From: Candidatus Nitrosopumilus salarius BD31
GTDB taxonomy: Archaea > Thermoproteota > Nitrososphaeria > Nitrososphaerales > Nitrosopumilaceae
Direction: 5' to 3'
DNA length: 47,075 nucleotides
NCBI RefSeq assembly: GCF_000242875.2
Contig: NZ_AEXL02000120.1
Location: 1 to 47,075, forward strand
The stretch's first letter is position 1. Each line of letters opens with the position of its first letter. The translations under genes were made by a program, and so were the position numbers. Positions 35,669-44,375 of this stretch are shown here, piece by piece. The notes beneath the pieces are model-generated. The model was not told where the DNA came from. It worked only from the letters and a program-made list of their open reading frames with translations, and did no database searches.

Positions 35669-35761
35669 CTGTATGAAAAAACACCACAATAATGGAAACA
35701 CGGTGCTTAGAATCATAAGGTACAAACAGTATTTTAATACCAAATATCATAATAGAACTAA

Positions 35762-36085
35762 TTGACAGAAATTCAACTAGCAGGATCAGGAGGATGGGTA
35801 AATGCAGATCTTAATGATGAACAAGTGACAAAATCAAAACTTGTTCCGAACATAGAGAAGCATTTTTTGTCATCGCTTGAAAAGCTGGATACCGCAAAAA
35901 TGTTAAAATATTTTTGTAAGCAATGTGATTCTGAATTTGAAGGTCCAACTCAATTACAAATTGAGGAGCAACCTAACGAGGTAGTTGCAGATGGGTTAAT
36001 CTTGATTGAAAGAGGGCAATATACTTGTCACAAATGTAACTCAATCATTGGGGAATACAGAGTATTCCAGAAAAAAGACGAATAA
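35762..36085 (+). CDS. Zinc-ribbon protein, unknown function
   Basis: 107 residues, TTG start. N-terminal helices, then a zinc ribbon with C-x2-C in YFCKQCDSEF and C-x2-C in YTCHKCNSIIG, 35 residues apart. It probably binds one zinc. No family name. Its mRNA likely carries the small gene at 36169 downstream or that has its own promoter. Confidence 0.7.
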   Translation: MTEIQLAGSGGWVNADLNDEQVTKSKLVPNIEKHFLSSLEKLDTAKMLKYFCKQCDSEFEGPTQLQIEEQPNEVVADGLILIERGQYTCHKCNSIIGEYRVFQKKDE

Positions 36086-36168
36086 AATCCAGAAAAATAA
36101 AATCTTTGAAATTATTTCTATTATTGATAATGCGTATTCAATAAATACAGCATTTTTCTATCAATATC

Positions 36169-36306
36169 ATGTCAAATATGAAATGCGTATCATGCGGAAT
36201 TGGTTTCTTTTCCCCAACAGGTTCAGACAAATGTTCCAAATGTGCAGGAAATGAATCCCAAGGACATGGCGGACATGATTCCTGTGGTTGTGGACACAGC
36301 CATTAA
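36169..36306 (+). CDS. 45-residue zinc-ribbon protein with Gly/His/Cys tail
   Basis: C-x2-C (KCVSCGIGF) and C-x2-C (DKCSKCAGN) form a ribbon-like knuckle pair; the tail GHGGHDSCGCGHSH adds four His and two Cys. The tail resembles metal-chelating ends of nickel or copper handling proteins, which is inference. A TATA-like AATAAATAC run is centred about 25 bases before the ATG, supporting an independent leaderless gene. Confidence 0.7.
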   Translation: MSNMKCVSCGIGFFSPTGSDKCSKCAGNESQGHGGHDSCGCGHSH

Positions 36307-36343
36307 TTTCTTTTTTTTCATATCATGCATATATTGAACAGGG

Positions 36344-36868
36344 ATGAGTAAATTCATGATAAAAACATCAGAACAAATGAAAACACTTGTTGAGGACTAT
36401 ATCAAGATTACAAACATCAATTATGAAGATCAGACAGAAAAAATCAGAGAAAAAAGTAAGATAATAGAATGGCAATTTCACATAGGTTCAAATGTAATCG
36501 TAAGCAAAAACGCCAATAGGACAGACAGAATTCACATCAATGTAAACATGAGATTTCCACCAGAAGATGCAAAGTTGCTTGTGATGAAGAATCCGTCATT
36601 TTCAAAAGCAATCATGGAAATTAGTGAAATTTGCACAGTATGTGGAATTGGTCATCAATGGATGAAAGACAATGAAAACATCATAGGACTGGCGTTATTC
36701 TCACATGTAGATGAACAGATTCTAGATAGAATTTCATTTCATAATACATGGGATAATGTAGCAAGAGTTTCTGGACATGTTCAAAAAATACTGCGTTCAA
36801 ATTTTAGTGGGTTCTCATCAGCAAGTAACACAACCGATCAAACAGTAGACAAATCGATGTATGGATAA
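36344..36868 (+). CDS. Conserved hypothetical protein (DUF2299-like?)
   Basis: 174 residues, ATG start. A mixed alpha/beta domain: KIIEWQFHIGSNVIVSKNAN, RIHINVNMRFPPEDAKLL, CTVCGIGHQW, and a helical end. The first two strands resemble archaeal DUF2299 proteins; I am not certain. Soluble; function unknown. Confidence 0.65.
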   Translation: MSKFMIKTSEQMKTLVEDYIKITNINYEDQTEKIREKSKIIEWQFHIGSNVIVSKNANRTDRIHINVNMRFPPEDAKLLVMKNPSFSKAIMEISEICTVCGIGHQWMKDNENIIGLALFSHVDEQILDRISFHNTWDNVARVSGHVQKILRSNFSGFSSASNTTDQTVDKSMYG

Positions 36869-36960
36869 ACAAACAGCATCAGATGACCAGAAGATTATTT
36901 TCCACCTAAAGGAACACATACCGAAATAAACATACACAGGTAAATTGTACCAAGAATGGT

Positions 36961-37260
36961 ATGATTTCTTTTGATCACAGAGTTCTTAGCGAATACAGAA
37001 TAAAAATTGCAAAGATAGAAACATTGTCCAAATCCATAATGACTCATAGAGAACCAAAAGGTCTAGAGTCCAGAGGAGCTTCAGATTTTCTTGATGTGTT
37101 AATCAATGAGACAGATAAATTCTATGAAAACAACAGTGAGATTTTATCAAAAAATGGTAAAAAACCACATGCACGCTCACGATTGCCTGAGAACAGACAA
37201 TGGATTGAGAACATTGAAGAGTTTTATGAGAAAAATCCACGTAGAAGACCAAGAAAATAA
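36961..37260 (+). CDS. Hypothetical basic protein
   Basis: 99 residues, basic and helical, with RSRLPENRQWIENIEEFYEK and a Arg-rich end (NPRRRPRK). No motif. Probably RNA or DNA contacting because of the charge, which is inference. Confidence 0.62.
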   Translation: MISFDHRVLSEYRIKIAKIETLSKSIMTHREPKGLESRGASDFLDVLINETDKFYENNSEILSKNGKKPHARSRLPENRQWIENIEEFYEKNPRRRPRK

Positions 37261-37279
37261 TTTTGTTCAGAGTTAAAAA

Positions 37280-37384
37280 TTATCCAGAACGTAAATGAAA
37301 ATTATTACAACATGTACATTCATTCTTGATGCATTCATGTTCTCTTCTGTGTCCACAAATACCGCATTCGCAATGTATCATCAT
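37280..37384 (-). CDS. 34-residue cysteine-rich micro-protein
   Basis: ATG-started frame with six Cys and several His: MMIHCECGICGHRREHEC, then KNECTCCNNFH. The pattern C-x-C-x2-C-G-H-x4-H-x-C resembles the 6248-6382 protein and the 18767-18952 protein. Short but with strong composition; likely one zinc site. A second ATG follows the first directly. Confidence 0.68.
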   Translation of the reverse strand: MMIHCECGICGHRREHECIKNECTCCNNFHLRSG

Positions 37385-37496
37385 GATAAAATTACACGTT
37401 TTTCACATATAATGGATCTGTATTTGTTATCAGTTGGCACCTAATTAGCATTAGATAATCACAATATCATTTTATTTTGTCTGTAGAACTAAAATT

Positions 37497-37601
37497 CTAT
37501 TTTGCGGGATTGTAAATTAATTTGAATTCCTGTGTTCTATTGCCCTCTAAAATTGATATAACATTTCTTACTTGTTCTTCATCTGGAAAATCTTGTAACA
37601 T
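37497..37601 (-). CDS. 34-residue micro-protein
   Basis: ATG-started frame, MLQDFPDEEQVRNVISILEG and a short end (RTQEFKLIYNPAK). An in-frame TAA just upstream fixes the start, and an A/T-rich element (CTTATTTTTTC region) lies about 28 bases before it. Acidic, helical, cytoplasmic. No family recognised. Confidence 0.5.
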   Translation of the reverse strand: MLQDFPDEEQVRNVISILEGNRTQEFKLIYNPAK

Positions 37602-37656
37602 AAATTACAATGTAATGTAGAAGATGAAAAAATAAGATGAGGTATTCTGTTTTTTG

Positions 37657-37953
37657 TTATTGGGTGGGGTTCATTAACATTGCACGCTCTCTTACTTTCT
37701 TGTCAATTGGTGCTATGATGTATTCATCAGCTTCGGCATTACATTCTCCAATATTCATTGCAAACCCATCCATTGTTTCAACAACACATCCGTCTTTAGT
37801 AACTGCTACCACCCTTACTCGTTCCATGCTTTCTTCAGGTGCTACGTACCACATCAAATACGCAAATAGCAAGAATGCTCCTGCTCCAATGGATCCTCCT
37901 AGGATCATGGCAAAATTATTTGATTTTTTTGGTTGTCTATTTACTGCAGACAT
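37657..37953 (-). CDS. Small membrane protein with outside domain
   Basis: 98 residues. A basic start, one membrane segment (about 16-37) and an outside part with two Cys (GCVVETM, GECNAEAD), likely a disulfide. No recognised motif. Single gene, 55 bases upstream of the 37497 ORF. Confidence 0.68.
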   Translation of the reverse strand: MSAVNRQPKKSNNFAMILGGSIGAGAFLLFAYLMWYVAPEESMERVRVVAVTKDGCVVETMDGFAMNIGECNAEADEYIIAPIDKKVRERAMLMNPTQ

Positions 37954-38029
37954 GTAATAATTTCTCTTAATCAGATATAAAAGAAAGATAGATGTTTATC
38001 ATAATCGAATTTCACATGTGAAGTTCAGA

Positions 38030-38479
38030 TTATAATTTAACTGTAAATGAAAGAGCAGATTGTTCAAACCCTAGACTTTTGTAAAATTGATGGGATTCTT
38101 TTCTAACATTACCTGACTCCAATCTAATTCGATGACAGTTTTTCTCTTTGGCAAGAGCAATACAAGAATTAATTAGTTTTTGTCCTATTCCTTGACCACG
38201 ATATATTTCCTGAACAACTAATTCAGGAATATACATCTCCAAAGTTGATTGGTTGAGTCTTTCTAAAAAAATCACACTTACCATTCCAACAATGTTCATT
38301 CCGTCTAGTTTTGCAACAAGGATTGTTTTGTCGGAATCTTTAAGATATTTTGTAACTAGTTTTCTAAATGTGTCAACATTAGAATCATTTTTTGGTTTTG
38401 GGCGTCCTAATTCATAAAGCAACCCAAGAATAACAGGTGAATCTTTGCCAGATGCCTCACCAATAATCACATTTACCAT
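38030..38479 (-). CDS. GNAT-family N-acetyltransferase
   Basis: 149 residues. Acetyl-CoA binding motif A is VVQEIYRGQGIGQKLINSCI (Q-x2-G-x-G/A), with the C-terminal HQFYKSLGFEQ motif B. Substrate unknown. Cytoplasmic; monocistronic. Confidence 0.9.
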   Translation of the reverse strand: MVNVIIGEASGKDSPVILGLLYELGRPKPKNDSNVDTFRKLVTKYLKDSDKTILVAKLDGMNIVGMVSVIFLERLNQSTLEMYIPELVVQEIYRGQGIGQKLINSCIALAKEKNCHRIRLESGNVRKESHQFYKSLGFEQSALSFTVKL

Positions 38480-38548
38480 AAGAAACGAAGATACGTCTAA
38501 TTCTATAAGTAATGCGTCTCATTTAGATAGAGGTAAAACGAGCATGGC

Positions 38549-40219
38549 TCACACATTTTCATAATGACTATCATTTAACAAAACATCATTTCTAGAATAG
38601 TCCACGTCAATGGCAATCACCACAGGCATATCTTTGACTTTTTTTGCATCATCTAAAATTTTTGCAAATTCTTCAGTAGACTTTGCAATATATCCCACAG
38701 CTCCAAAACTTTCAGCTAATTTAATAAAATCAGGATTGGTGAATTTTGTGAAAACACTTTTTCCAAACTCATTTTTTTGCTTCATTGAAATCATCCCCAA
38801 ATCACGATCACACCATACAACAGTAATGACTGAGAGTTTTAGACGTACTGCAGTTTCAAGTTCCTGAATATTCATCAAAAACCCTGCATCTCCACACATT
38901 GCAACAACATTTCTGTCAGGATGAACTATTTTTGCTGCAATTGCCCCAGGGAAAGCAAACCCCATCGAACAAAAACCATTTGGAATTAGGCATGTGTTTG
39001 GCTGATATGTTTTGTAAATTTTAGAAATCCAAAGTTTGTGTGCACCAACATCAGATAATACGATATCATATTCTCCTAGTGCATTGCGAACATCAATTAC
39101 TAGCTTCTCAGGCCTTATAGGAAATGACATATCATCATTAAATGAATCACGTCTTCCATCTACCTCAGAAATAATTTTTTTAAATAACTCAGGAATCTCT
39201 TTTCTTGGAAACGCATCCAATTTGGGATTTGATTTTTTTTGTAGTTCCAATTCTTTCAAAATAGCATCAACAGCATATCCGATATCAGAAACAATCTCAA
39301 CTATCGGTCTGTAATACGTATAAACTTCAGAAGGGGTAAAATCAATATGGATTATTTTCTTACTGAAATCTAAATTCCAATTCTTAGGGCTATACTCCAC
39401 AAGATCAACACCTACAGCAATTACCACATCAGCTGATTTCATGGCAAGCAAAGCATGATCAGCATCTTTGATTCCAATTGTATGTAGATGTAAAGGGGAA
39501 TCATCAGAGACAACACCTTTTCCCATAAATGTATTCATGGCAATGATGCCTGTTTTTTCTACAAATTTTCTTATGTGAGGACTAGCATTTTCACGAACAC
39601 ATCCATTTCCCAAAAAAATTACAGGGTTTTTGGCTCCAAGAATTAATTCCACTGCTTGTTTGATCAACTGTTCATTAGGTTCAGAGCGAAAAACAGGCTG
39701 AGGTTCTATGGGCGGTATGTCTGAATCTTTTTTTGCAACATCCTGAGGCAATTCGATATGTGTTGCGCCAGGTTTTTCTTCAAGTGAAATTTTAAATGCT
39801 CTTCTTACAATTTCTGGGATGTTTTGTGGATTACGTATTGACCAATTCCATTTAGTGATTGGTTTGAATAAAGTAATTGCATCCATGTTTTGATGTGATT
39901 CTTTGTGGAGTAAATGTGAATCAGTCTGCCCAGTTATGGCAAGCAATCTTGATCTATCCATGTTTGCGTTAGCAACACCAGTTACAAGATTAGTGGCTCC
40001 GGGACCTAAAGTAGCAAGACACACACCGACTTTTCCGGTAAGTCTTCCATAAACATCAGCCATAAAAGCAGCACCCTGCTCATGACGCGTTAAAACAAAT
40101 TTAATTTTAGACTCAGATAAAGACATCATAAAATCGGCATTTTCTTCACCAGGGATACCAAAAATGTATTCAACACCCTCGTTTTCCAAACATTTTACAA
40201 ACAAATCGGAAGCTTTCAT
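38549..40219 (-). CDS. ThDP-dependent enzyme, acetolactate synthase (IlvB/AlsS) type
   Basis: 556 residues. Decarboxylates pyruvate (or another 2-oxo acid) with thiamine diphosphate. Signatures: FGIPGEENADFM with catalytic Glu (about 50-52 in VLTRHEQGA), GVCLATLGPGATNLVTG, and the ThDP motif MCGDAGFLMNIQELETAVR. The FAD-site regions look more like the catabolic, FAD-free type, and no small subunit is next to it, so it may be AlsS-like rather than IlvB. Confidence 0.88.
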   Translation of the reverse strand: MKASDLFVKCLENEGVEYIFGIPGEENADFMMSLSESKIKFVLTRHEQGAAFMADVYGRLTGKVGVCLATLGPGATNLVTGVANANMDRSRLLAITGQTDSHLLHKESHQNMDAITLFKPITKWNWSIRNPQNIPEIVRRAFKISLEEKPGATHIELPQDVAKKDSDIPPIEPQPVFRSEPNEQLIKQAVELILGAKNPVIFLGNGCVRENASPHIRKFVEKTGIIAMNTFMGKGVVSDDSPLHLHTIGIKDADHALLAMKSADVVIAVGVDLVEYSPKNWNLDFSKKIIHIDFTPSEVYTYYRPIVEIVSDIGYAVDAILKELELQKKSNPKLDAFPRKEIPELFKKIISEVDGRRDSFNDDMSFPIRPEKLVIDVRNALGEYDIVLSDVGAHKLWISKIYKTYQPNTCLIPNGFCSMGFAFPGAIAAKIVHPDRNVVAMCGDAGFLMNIQELETAVRLKLSVITVVWCDRDLGMISMKQKNEFGKSVFTKFTNPDFIKLAESFGAVGYIAKSTEEFAKILDDAKKVKDMPVVIAIDVDYSRNDVLLNDSHYENV

Positions 40220-40356
40220 TGTAACATCTTATCAAATTTAACCAAATTTTTAAATATATTTTCTATACTATCAAGATCAAATATAACATCATTTTTCATG
40301 AAGTTAATCACCTCCACATTGAAATCATCAAAACATTATGAATTTTCAATAATTGT

Positions 40357-40977
40357 TTATGCCCCGTAAACGGTTCTAAGAATAGAGCTATTCATTGCAA
40401 CATCTGGAGTAAACTGAACACTCACTGTTACTTTGTTGTTAAAGTCGATATTTACATTATCAAATACGGATTTGTATTTGTCAATCATTCGTCTGTTTGA
40501 AGTAAGTTCAGAACCAGATTTAATCATCAATCCTTCTTCGATGAGTTCATTCATTTTTCGATATCCTGATGTTTTAGGAATACCTAGCTTTTCCAAAATT
40601 TCTGAGATTGTCCAAGGTTCTCCGATTGATGCATTGAGAATCTTTGCCATTTCATCATCACTGAATGCTTTTAGAATGGATTGGCTTATAGTTGGATCCG
40701 ATATTGTGAATCTTTTTTCGGCTTTGTCTTTTTTTGATTTTATATTACATATGTTGTCTAAGAATTTCTTTTCCAGACCTTCCGCACCTGCTCCAAAAAA
40801 CTCCCTTAACACATCATCTAATTTATCAAATTTCATCATGGATTCTGTTATCGACATACCAAATTTTTCAAATAAACGGTTTTGAATTTTGTGAATTGTC
40901 GTCTCACCTAAATTATCTCGGATAATTTTTTCTAGAGATGCGGCAAATATTTGATCAACCCCAGTCATTTCATTCAA
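40357..40977 (-). CDS. Winged-helix regulator with N-terminal NitrOD5-like domain
   Basis: 206 residues, TTG start (ATG at 40968 is an alternative). Residues about 10-80 are helical (FAASLEKIIRDNLGETTIHK, FFGAGAEGLEKKFLDNI), resembling the NitrOD5 output domain of Nitrosopumilales signalling proteins. Residues about 100-165 form a winged helix (WTISEILEKLGIPKTSGYRK) as in ArsR-like regulators. It lies 45 bases behind the response regulator gene, probably in one operon, so phospho-signalling may act through it. Confidence 0.78.
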   Translation of the reverse strand: MNEMTGVDQIFAASLEKIIRDNLGETTIHKIQNRLFEKFGMSITESMMKFDKLDDVLREFFGAGAEGLEKKFLDNICNIKSKKDKAEKRFTISDPTISQSILKAFSDDEMAKILNASIGEPWTISEILEKLGIPKTSGYRKMNELIEEGLMIKSGSELTSNRRMIDKYKSVFDNVNIDFNNKVTVSVQFTPDVAMNSSILRTVYGA

Positions 40978-41022
40978 GAATTATCACTCATATGATAATG
41001 GTAAATTGTATATAGTTTTTTG

Positions 41023-41634
41023 TTAGTCATCAGTTATTATCTCAGACAGATTACGAATATGACTGATGTCATTTTTTATTGCCAAATTAAGAGCATTTTG
41101 TACTTCAATTTGTTCTAATTCAGAAGACTCTTGTTCAATTTGGGCTATGTTACACTCATAAATGATAGGTAATTTTTTGAAATTTCTATACTGCTCATAC
41201 GTAACTATACAGGAATAGAGATTAGGATCTTCTTTAAATCTATATTGAATCTCAAATGACATGGGTTCATTTTTTTCAGCCAAGAAAGAATCTCCAATTG
41301 CTTGTTTTATCCCATTCATGTCAAATGGTTTGGTGATTACAGGTATGTGTAATGCCCTGAAAAGACCAGAAAAGCGAGCATTGATGTCACCGGTAATTAC
41401 AATGATTTTGGCAAACGAATTTCTGTCTTTAATGTTCTCAACTGCATAATAACCATCATATTTTGGCATGTCTAAATCAGTAAAGACAATATCAGGATTA
41501 AATTTTTCATATAATTCAACTGCATCTTTTCCATCAATTCCTGTAGAAAGTACATCTACTTGATGTAGAGATAACAACTCACAGAATATACTAACAATAT
41601 CAGGATCATCATCAATCACTATACAATTAACCAT
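41023..41634 (-). CDS. Response regulator receiver protein
   Basis: 203 residues. The receiver domain has DDDP at residues 8-11, phospho-acceptor Asp53 (VFTDLDMPKYDGY), Thr in IIVITGD and the Lys in ITKPFD. The C-terminal 80 residues are not a known DNA-binding domain; they seem helical with YSCIVTYEQYR. Upstream gene of the winged-helix regulator. No histidine kinase is in the window. Confidence 0.9.
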   Translation of the reverse strand: MVNCIVIDDDPDIVSIFCELLSLHQVDVLSTGIDGKDAVELYEKFNPDIVFTDLDMPKYDGYYAVENIKDRNSFAKIIVITGDINARFSGLFRALHIPVITKPFDMNGIKQAIGDSFLAEKNEPMSFEIQYRFKEDPNLYSCIVTYEQYRNFKKLPIIYECNIAQIEQESSELEQIEVQNALNLAIKNDISHIRNLSEIITDD

Positions 41635-41814
41635 GCGAACACATCCTCAAACTCTCAACTAAATTTTAATCTCTGTATAAAATAGCCTTTTTCGTAAAAA
41701 TGTTGGCCCTGTAACGTCATCTTAATAGACACCGATCATATTCGAGATAAATTTAATGAAATTGAATGTGAAAGTGATGGATTCTACAGACATGGTATAA
41801 AATTCACATTGTAC

Positions 41815-41823
41815 CTTTTATAC
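41815..41823 (+). promoter_or_regulatory. TATA box of the 41844 gene
   Basis: CTTTTATAC centred about 26 bases before the ATG at 41844, matching the leaderless layout. Confidence 0.5.
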
Positions 41824-41843
41824 AAAACCATTCTAAAGATAAT

Positions 41844-42215
41844 ATGCCAAATGAAAATCTAGAATTTGCCACATTGACAGAAATTTTTGAGAAAAATATC
41901 AAACAGATTATGAATAACAAGGAATCATTTCTACCTCTTTTTATCAAAAATTTTTCTGATGGTCATAGGGAGTATACCAACTACATAGAGCAAGTATTCA
42001 GAATAATGCGAACTGCTGAAGAAAATTCCAACATTAAGCCAGACAAGAAAGTTATGAAATTATGTGAAGAATATGTCAATGAATTCTCAAAAATATATTT
42101 ATCACATATAGATATGTCCAAAAATACTTTGGTAAACCATTTAGAGACACGATTATCTTTCATGACGACTTGGAATGAACAGATGAGGAAATTTGCAGAT
42201 AGTGTTCAAAAATAG
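41844..42215 (+). CDS. Hypothetical helical protein
   Basis: 123 residues, all helical and charged (NLEFATLTEIFEKNIKQIMN, LVNHLETRLSFMTTWNEQMR). No cysteine motif or membrane segment. Divergent from the response regulator gene. Function unknown; possibly part of the same signalling locus, by position only. Confidence 0.68.
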   Translation: MPNENLEFATLTEIFEKNIKQIMNNKESFLPLFIKNFSDGHREYTNYIEQVFRIMRTAEENSNIKPDKKVMKLCEEYVNEFSKIYLSHIDMSKNTLVNHLETRLSFMTTWNEQMRKFADSVQK

Positions 42216-42281
42216 ATTTGATTAACTAAGCGTTTACAGACCAAATTAAATCACCATCCATCAATACGATTTGCATTAGAT

Positions 42282-42458
42282 ATGAATGAATTATTAGATT
42301 ACATTCTAGGACTTGCAGAAGGTTTGGATGAGGTGATGAAAATAGTAAATTCTTTTTGTGAGATTACACGAACTTCCACCCAACACTACCAGATGCAAAC
42401 ATTTATGGCTAAAAAGAGCTCGCTAAACAGTAATTGGTTTGCACGCCAACTAACCTAG
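42282..42458 (+). CDS. Small ORF (58 aa)
   Basis: ATG-started frame coding for MNELLDYILGLAEGLDEVMK, then SFCEITR and a basic end (NWFARQLT). The helical start looks protein-like, the last third less so. The stop codon lies inside the long hairpin at 42454-42484. A new gene or decayed copy; no family. Confidence 0.5.
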   Translation: MNELLDYILGLAEGLDEVMKIVNSFCEITRTSTQHYQMQTFMAKKSSLNSNWFARQLT

Positions 42459-42484
42459 AGAGATGACAGTGTTGTCTCTCTAGG
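42454..42484. terminator. Perfect 10-bp inverted repeat, bidirectional terminator
   Basis: CCTAGAGAGA (42454-42463) and TCTCTCTAGG (42475-42484) pair without mismatch; four further pairs (two G-U) continue to a 3-base loop, making about 14 pairs. It lies between convergent genes (42282 gene and argS), so it can serve both. Confidence 0.7.
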
Positions 42485-42487
42485 ACA

Positions 42488-44374
42488 CTACATTCTATCA
42501 GGTGCTTTTATTCCAAGAAGATCAAGTGCTTTTTCTAAAGTGATTTTAAAGGAATGAACTAAACACAAACGAGCATTTTCAAGTGGGATATCTCCAATAT
42601 CTAAAACTTTAGCATGTTCATAAAATGAATTGAATGAAACTGCCAAGTCATGACAGTATCTTGCAATTACTTTCGGAGATAAATTATTTGCAGCGTCACG
42701 AACTTGTAAATTAAAAAGACCGATGTTTTTAATCAAATCTGTCTCAGATTCTTCCTTGAATAGTGAGTAGTCAACATCAATAGAAGGGATTCGATTAGAT
42801 TTTTCTAAAATTCTTGATGCTCTGGCATGTGTATATTGAATGTAGGAAGCAGTGTCACCTTCCAAACTCAGAGACTTTGTAAAATCAAATGTGATTATTT
42901 TGTCCAAATCTTGTTTTATCATTTCATATCGTAAGGTTCCAACTGAAACATAATGTGCGATTTTCTCAATCTCAGAAGAATCCATTTCAGGATGTCGCTT
43001 TTGAGTTTCATCGCTTGTTTTTTCTTTTAACAAATCATACACAGAATCTGCATTGACATACACACCTTTTCTACCAGACATCTGAGCTTGTTTTCCATCA
43101 GTATCCAATCCTAATGTTTTTGCAGTATCGGGACTAAGAGTTACTGACTCATACCCAAGATGTACGTATGCGTCTGGAACAGATTTGAATTTGGCCATTA
43201 AGGTAGTGATAATTTTTTGCAGTCGTGCTTGACGAGAATCAATTACAGTTACAACTTTGTCTCCGGTAAAGTCATGAGGGTTGGGATTATCTTGATTTAG
43301 AGTAGTTTGCCATAAAATTTGGGAATTAGGTTGGTCTTTGTCATATTTTTCATAATTAAATGGGTCTTCAAGTAATCCTAGTTTCCATGCAGCATATGGT
43401 ATGTCTTTAGCAATGTATGTTGCAGTACCATTACTTCGAACAATTACTTTATCTTCTTCCTTGCCTTCTCCACGAATTACCCAGCAGCCGGCATTTTTCC
43501 CATCATTTTCAAATTCAATCAGATTCATTTCTTTTAGTTTTTCAAAGATTTTACTCCACAATCCTGAACGAATTATCTGAGATTCAAAATTAAGGCAATC
43601 ATAAAAAACACCCAAATTCCAGCAAGTTTCTAATTGACTAGCTAAAACTCTTCTAGTAATTTTATCTGCAAATTTTGCAATTTCGGAGTAACCATCTTCA
43701 AGTTCTTTGAGAATATTTTTGCGAATATCCTCAAGACTTGGATTAGATTCATATTTTTCAGTAGTTTTTACATATACATCATCCCCACAATAATGATCAA
43801 ATTTCTTTCCTTTAGGAGGCTCTTGATCAAATCCAAAATGTTTGAACCCAACTATGATATCAGCTACTTGAAGACCAGAATCATCAATATAGTTCAGTAC
43901 ATTAACTTTGTAATTTGCTTTTTTAAGAATTTTAGAAACAGAATCACCAATTATAATATTTCTGATATGCCCTATGTGCAAAGCTTTGTTGGGGTTAACA
44001 CTTGTGTGTTCTACAACTATTGAAGAATTATTTCCTATGTCTACATCACCAAAAGTCTCAAGATATGATTCAGACAGTATCAATTGGCTGAGTTTTTCCC
44101 AATTAGCAAAGAAATTCAGATATCCTGAAGGATGTGCTTCAGATTTCAATACCAGTGTACTAGTACAATTCAGATATTTTTCAGACAGCATCACTGCGAT
44201 ATCTTTAGGATTTTTTTTGAGTTGTTTTGCAAGCAAGAAAGAGACGTTTGAGCTAACATCCCCAAATCCAGGGTTAGCAGGCTCAACAGAATATTTTACA
44301 TCAGATATAGAAAGATCAGCAAGAATCTTGTTGAGATTATTCTCAATTTCATCCAGAATCGATTTAAAGGTCAT
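42488..44374 (-). CDS. argS: Arginyl-tRNA synthetase
   Basis: 628 residues, class I synthetase. N-terminal Add-1-type domain, HIGH motif in NPNKALHIGHIRNIIIGDS (about 128-146), KMSK-like loop in QMSGRKGVYVNAD, and the C-terminal anticodon-binding DALR domain (ASYIQYTHARASRILEK). The gene starts 1 base after the HAD phosphatase stop, so the two are an operon. Confidence 0.97.
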   Translation of the reverse strand: MTFKSILDEIENNLNKILADLSISDVKYSVEPANPGFGDVSSNVSFLLAKQLKKNPKDIAVMLSEKYLNCTSTLVLKSEAHPSGYLNFFANWEKLSQLILSESYLETFGDVDIGNNSSIVVEHTSVNPNKALHIGHIRNIIIGDSVSKILKKANYKVNVLNYIDDSGLQVADIIVGFKHFGFDQEPPKGKKFDHYCGDDVYVKTTEKYESNPSLEDIRKNILKELEDGYSEIAKFADKITRRVLASQLETCWNLGVFYDCLNFESQIIRSGLWSKIFEKLKEMNLIEFENDGKNAGCWVIRGEGKEEDKVIVRSNGTATYIAKDIPYAAWKLGLLEDPFNYEKYDKDQPNSQILWQTTLNQDNPNPHDFTGDKVVTVIDSRQARLQKIITTLMAKFKSVPDAYVHLGYESVTLSPDTAKTLGLDTDGKQAQMSGRKGVYVNADSVYDLLKEKTSDETQKRHPEMDSSEIEKIAHYVSVGTLRYEMIKQDLDKIITFDFTKSLSLEGDTASYIQYTHARASRILEKSNRIPSIDVDYSLFKEESETDLIKNIGLFNLQVRDAANNLSPKVIARYCHDLAVSFNSFYEHAKVLDIGDIPLENARLCLVHSFKITLEKALDLLGIKAPDRM

Positions 44375-44375
44375 G

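Noticed and set aside
37637-37957. 106-codon plus-strand frame
   Set aside because: Shadow of the minus-strand membrane protein, which has the natural TM and composition.
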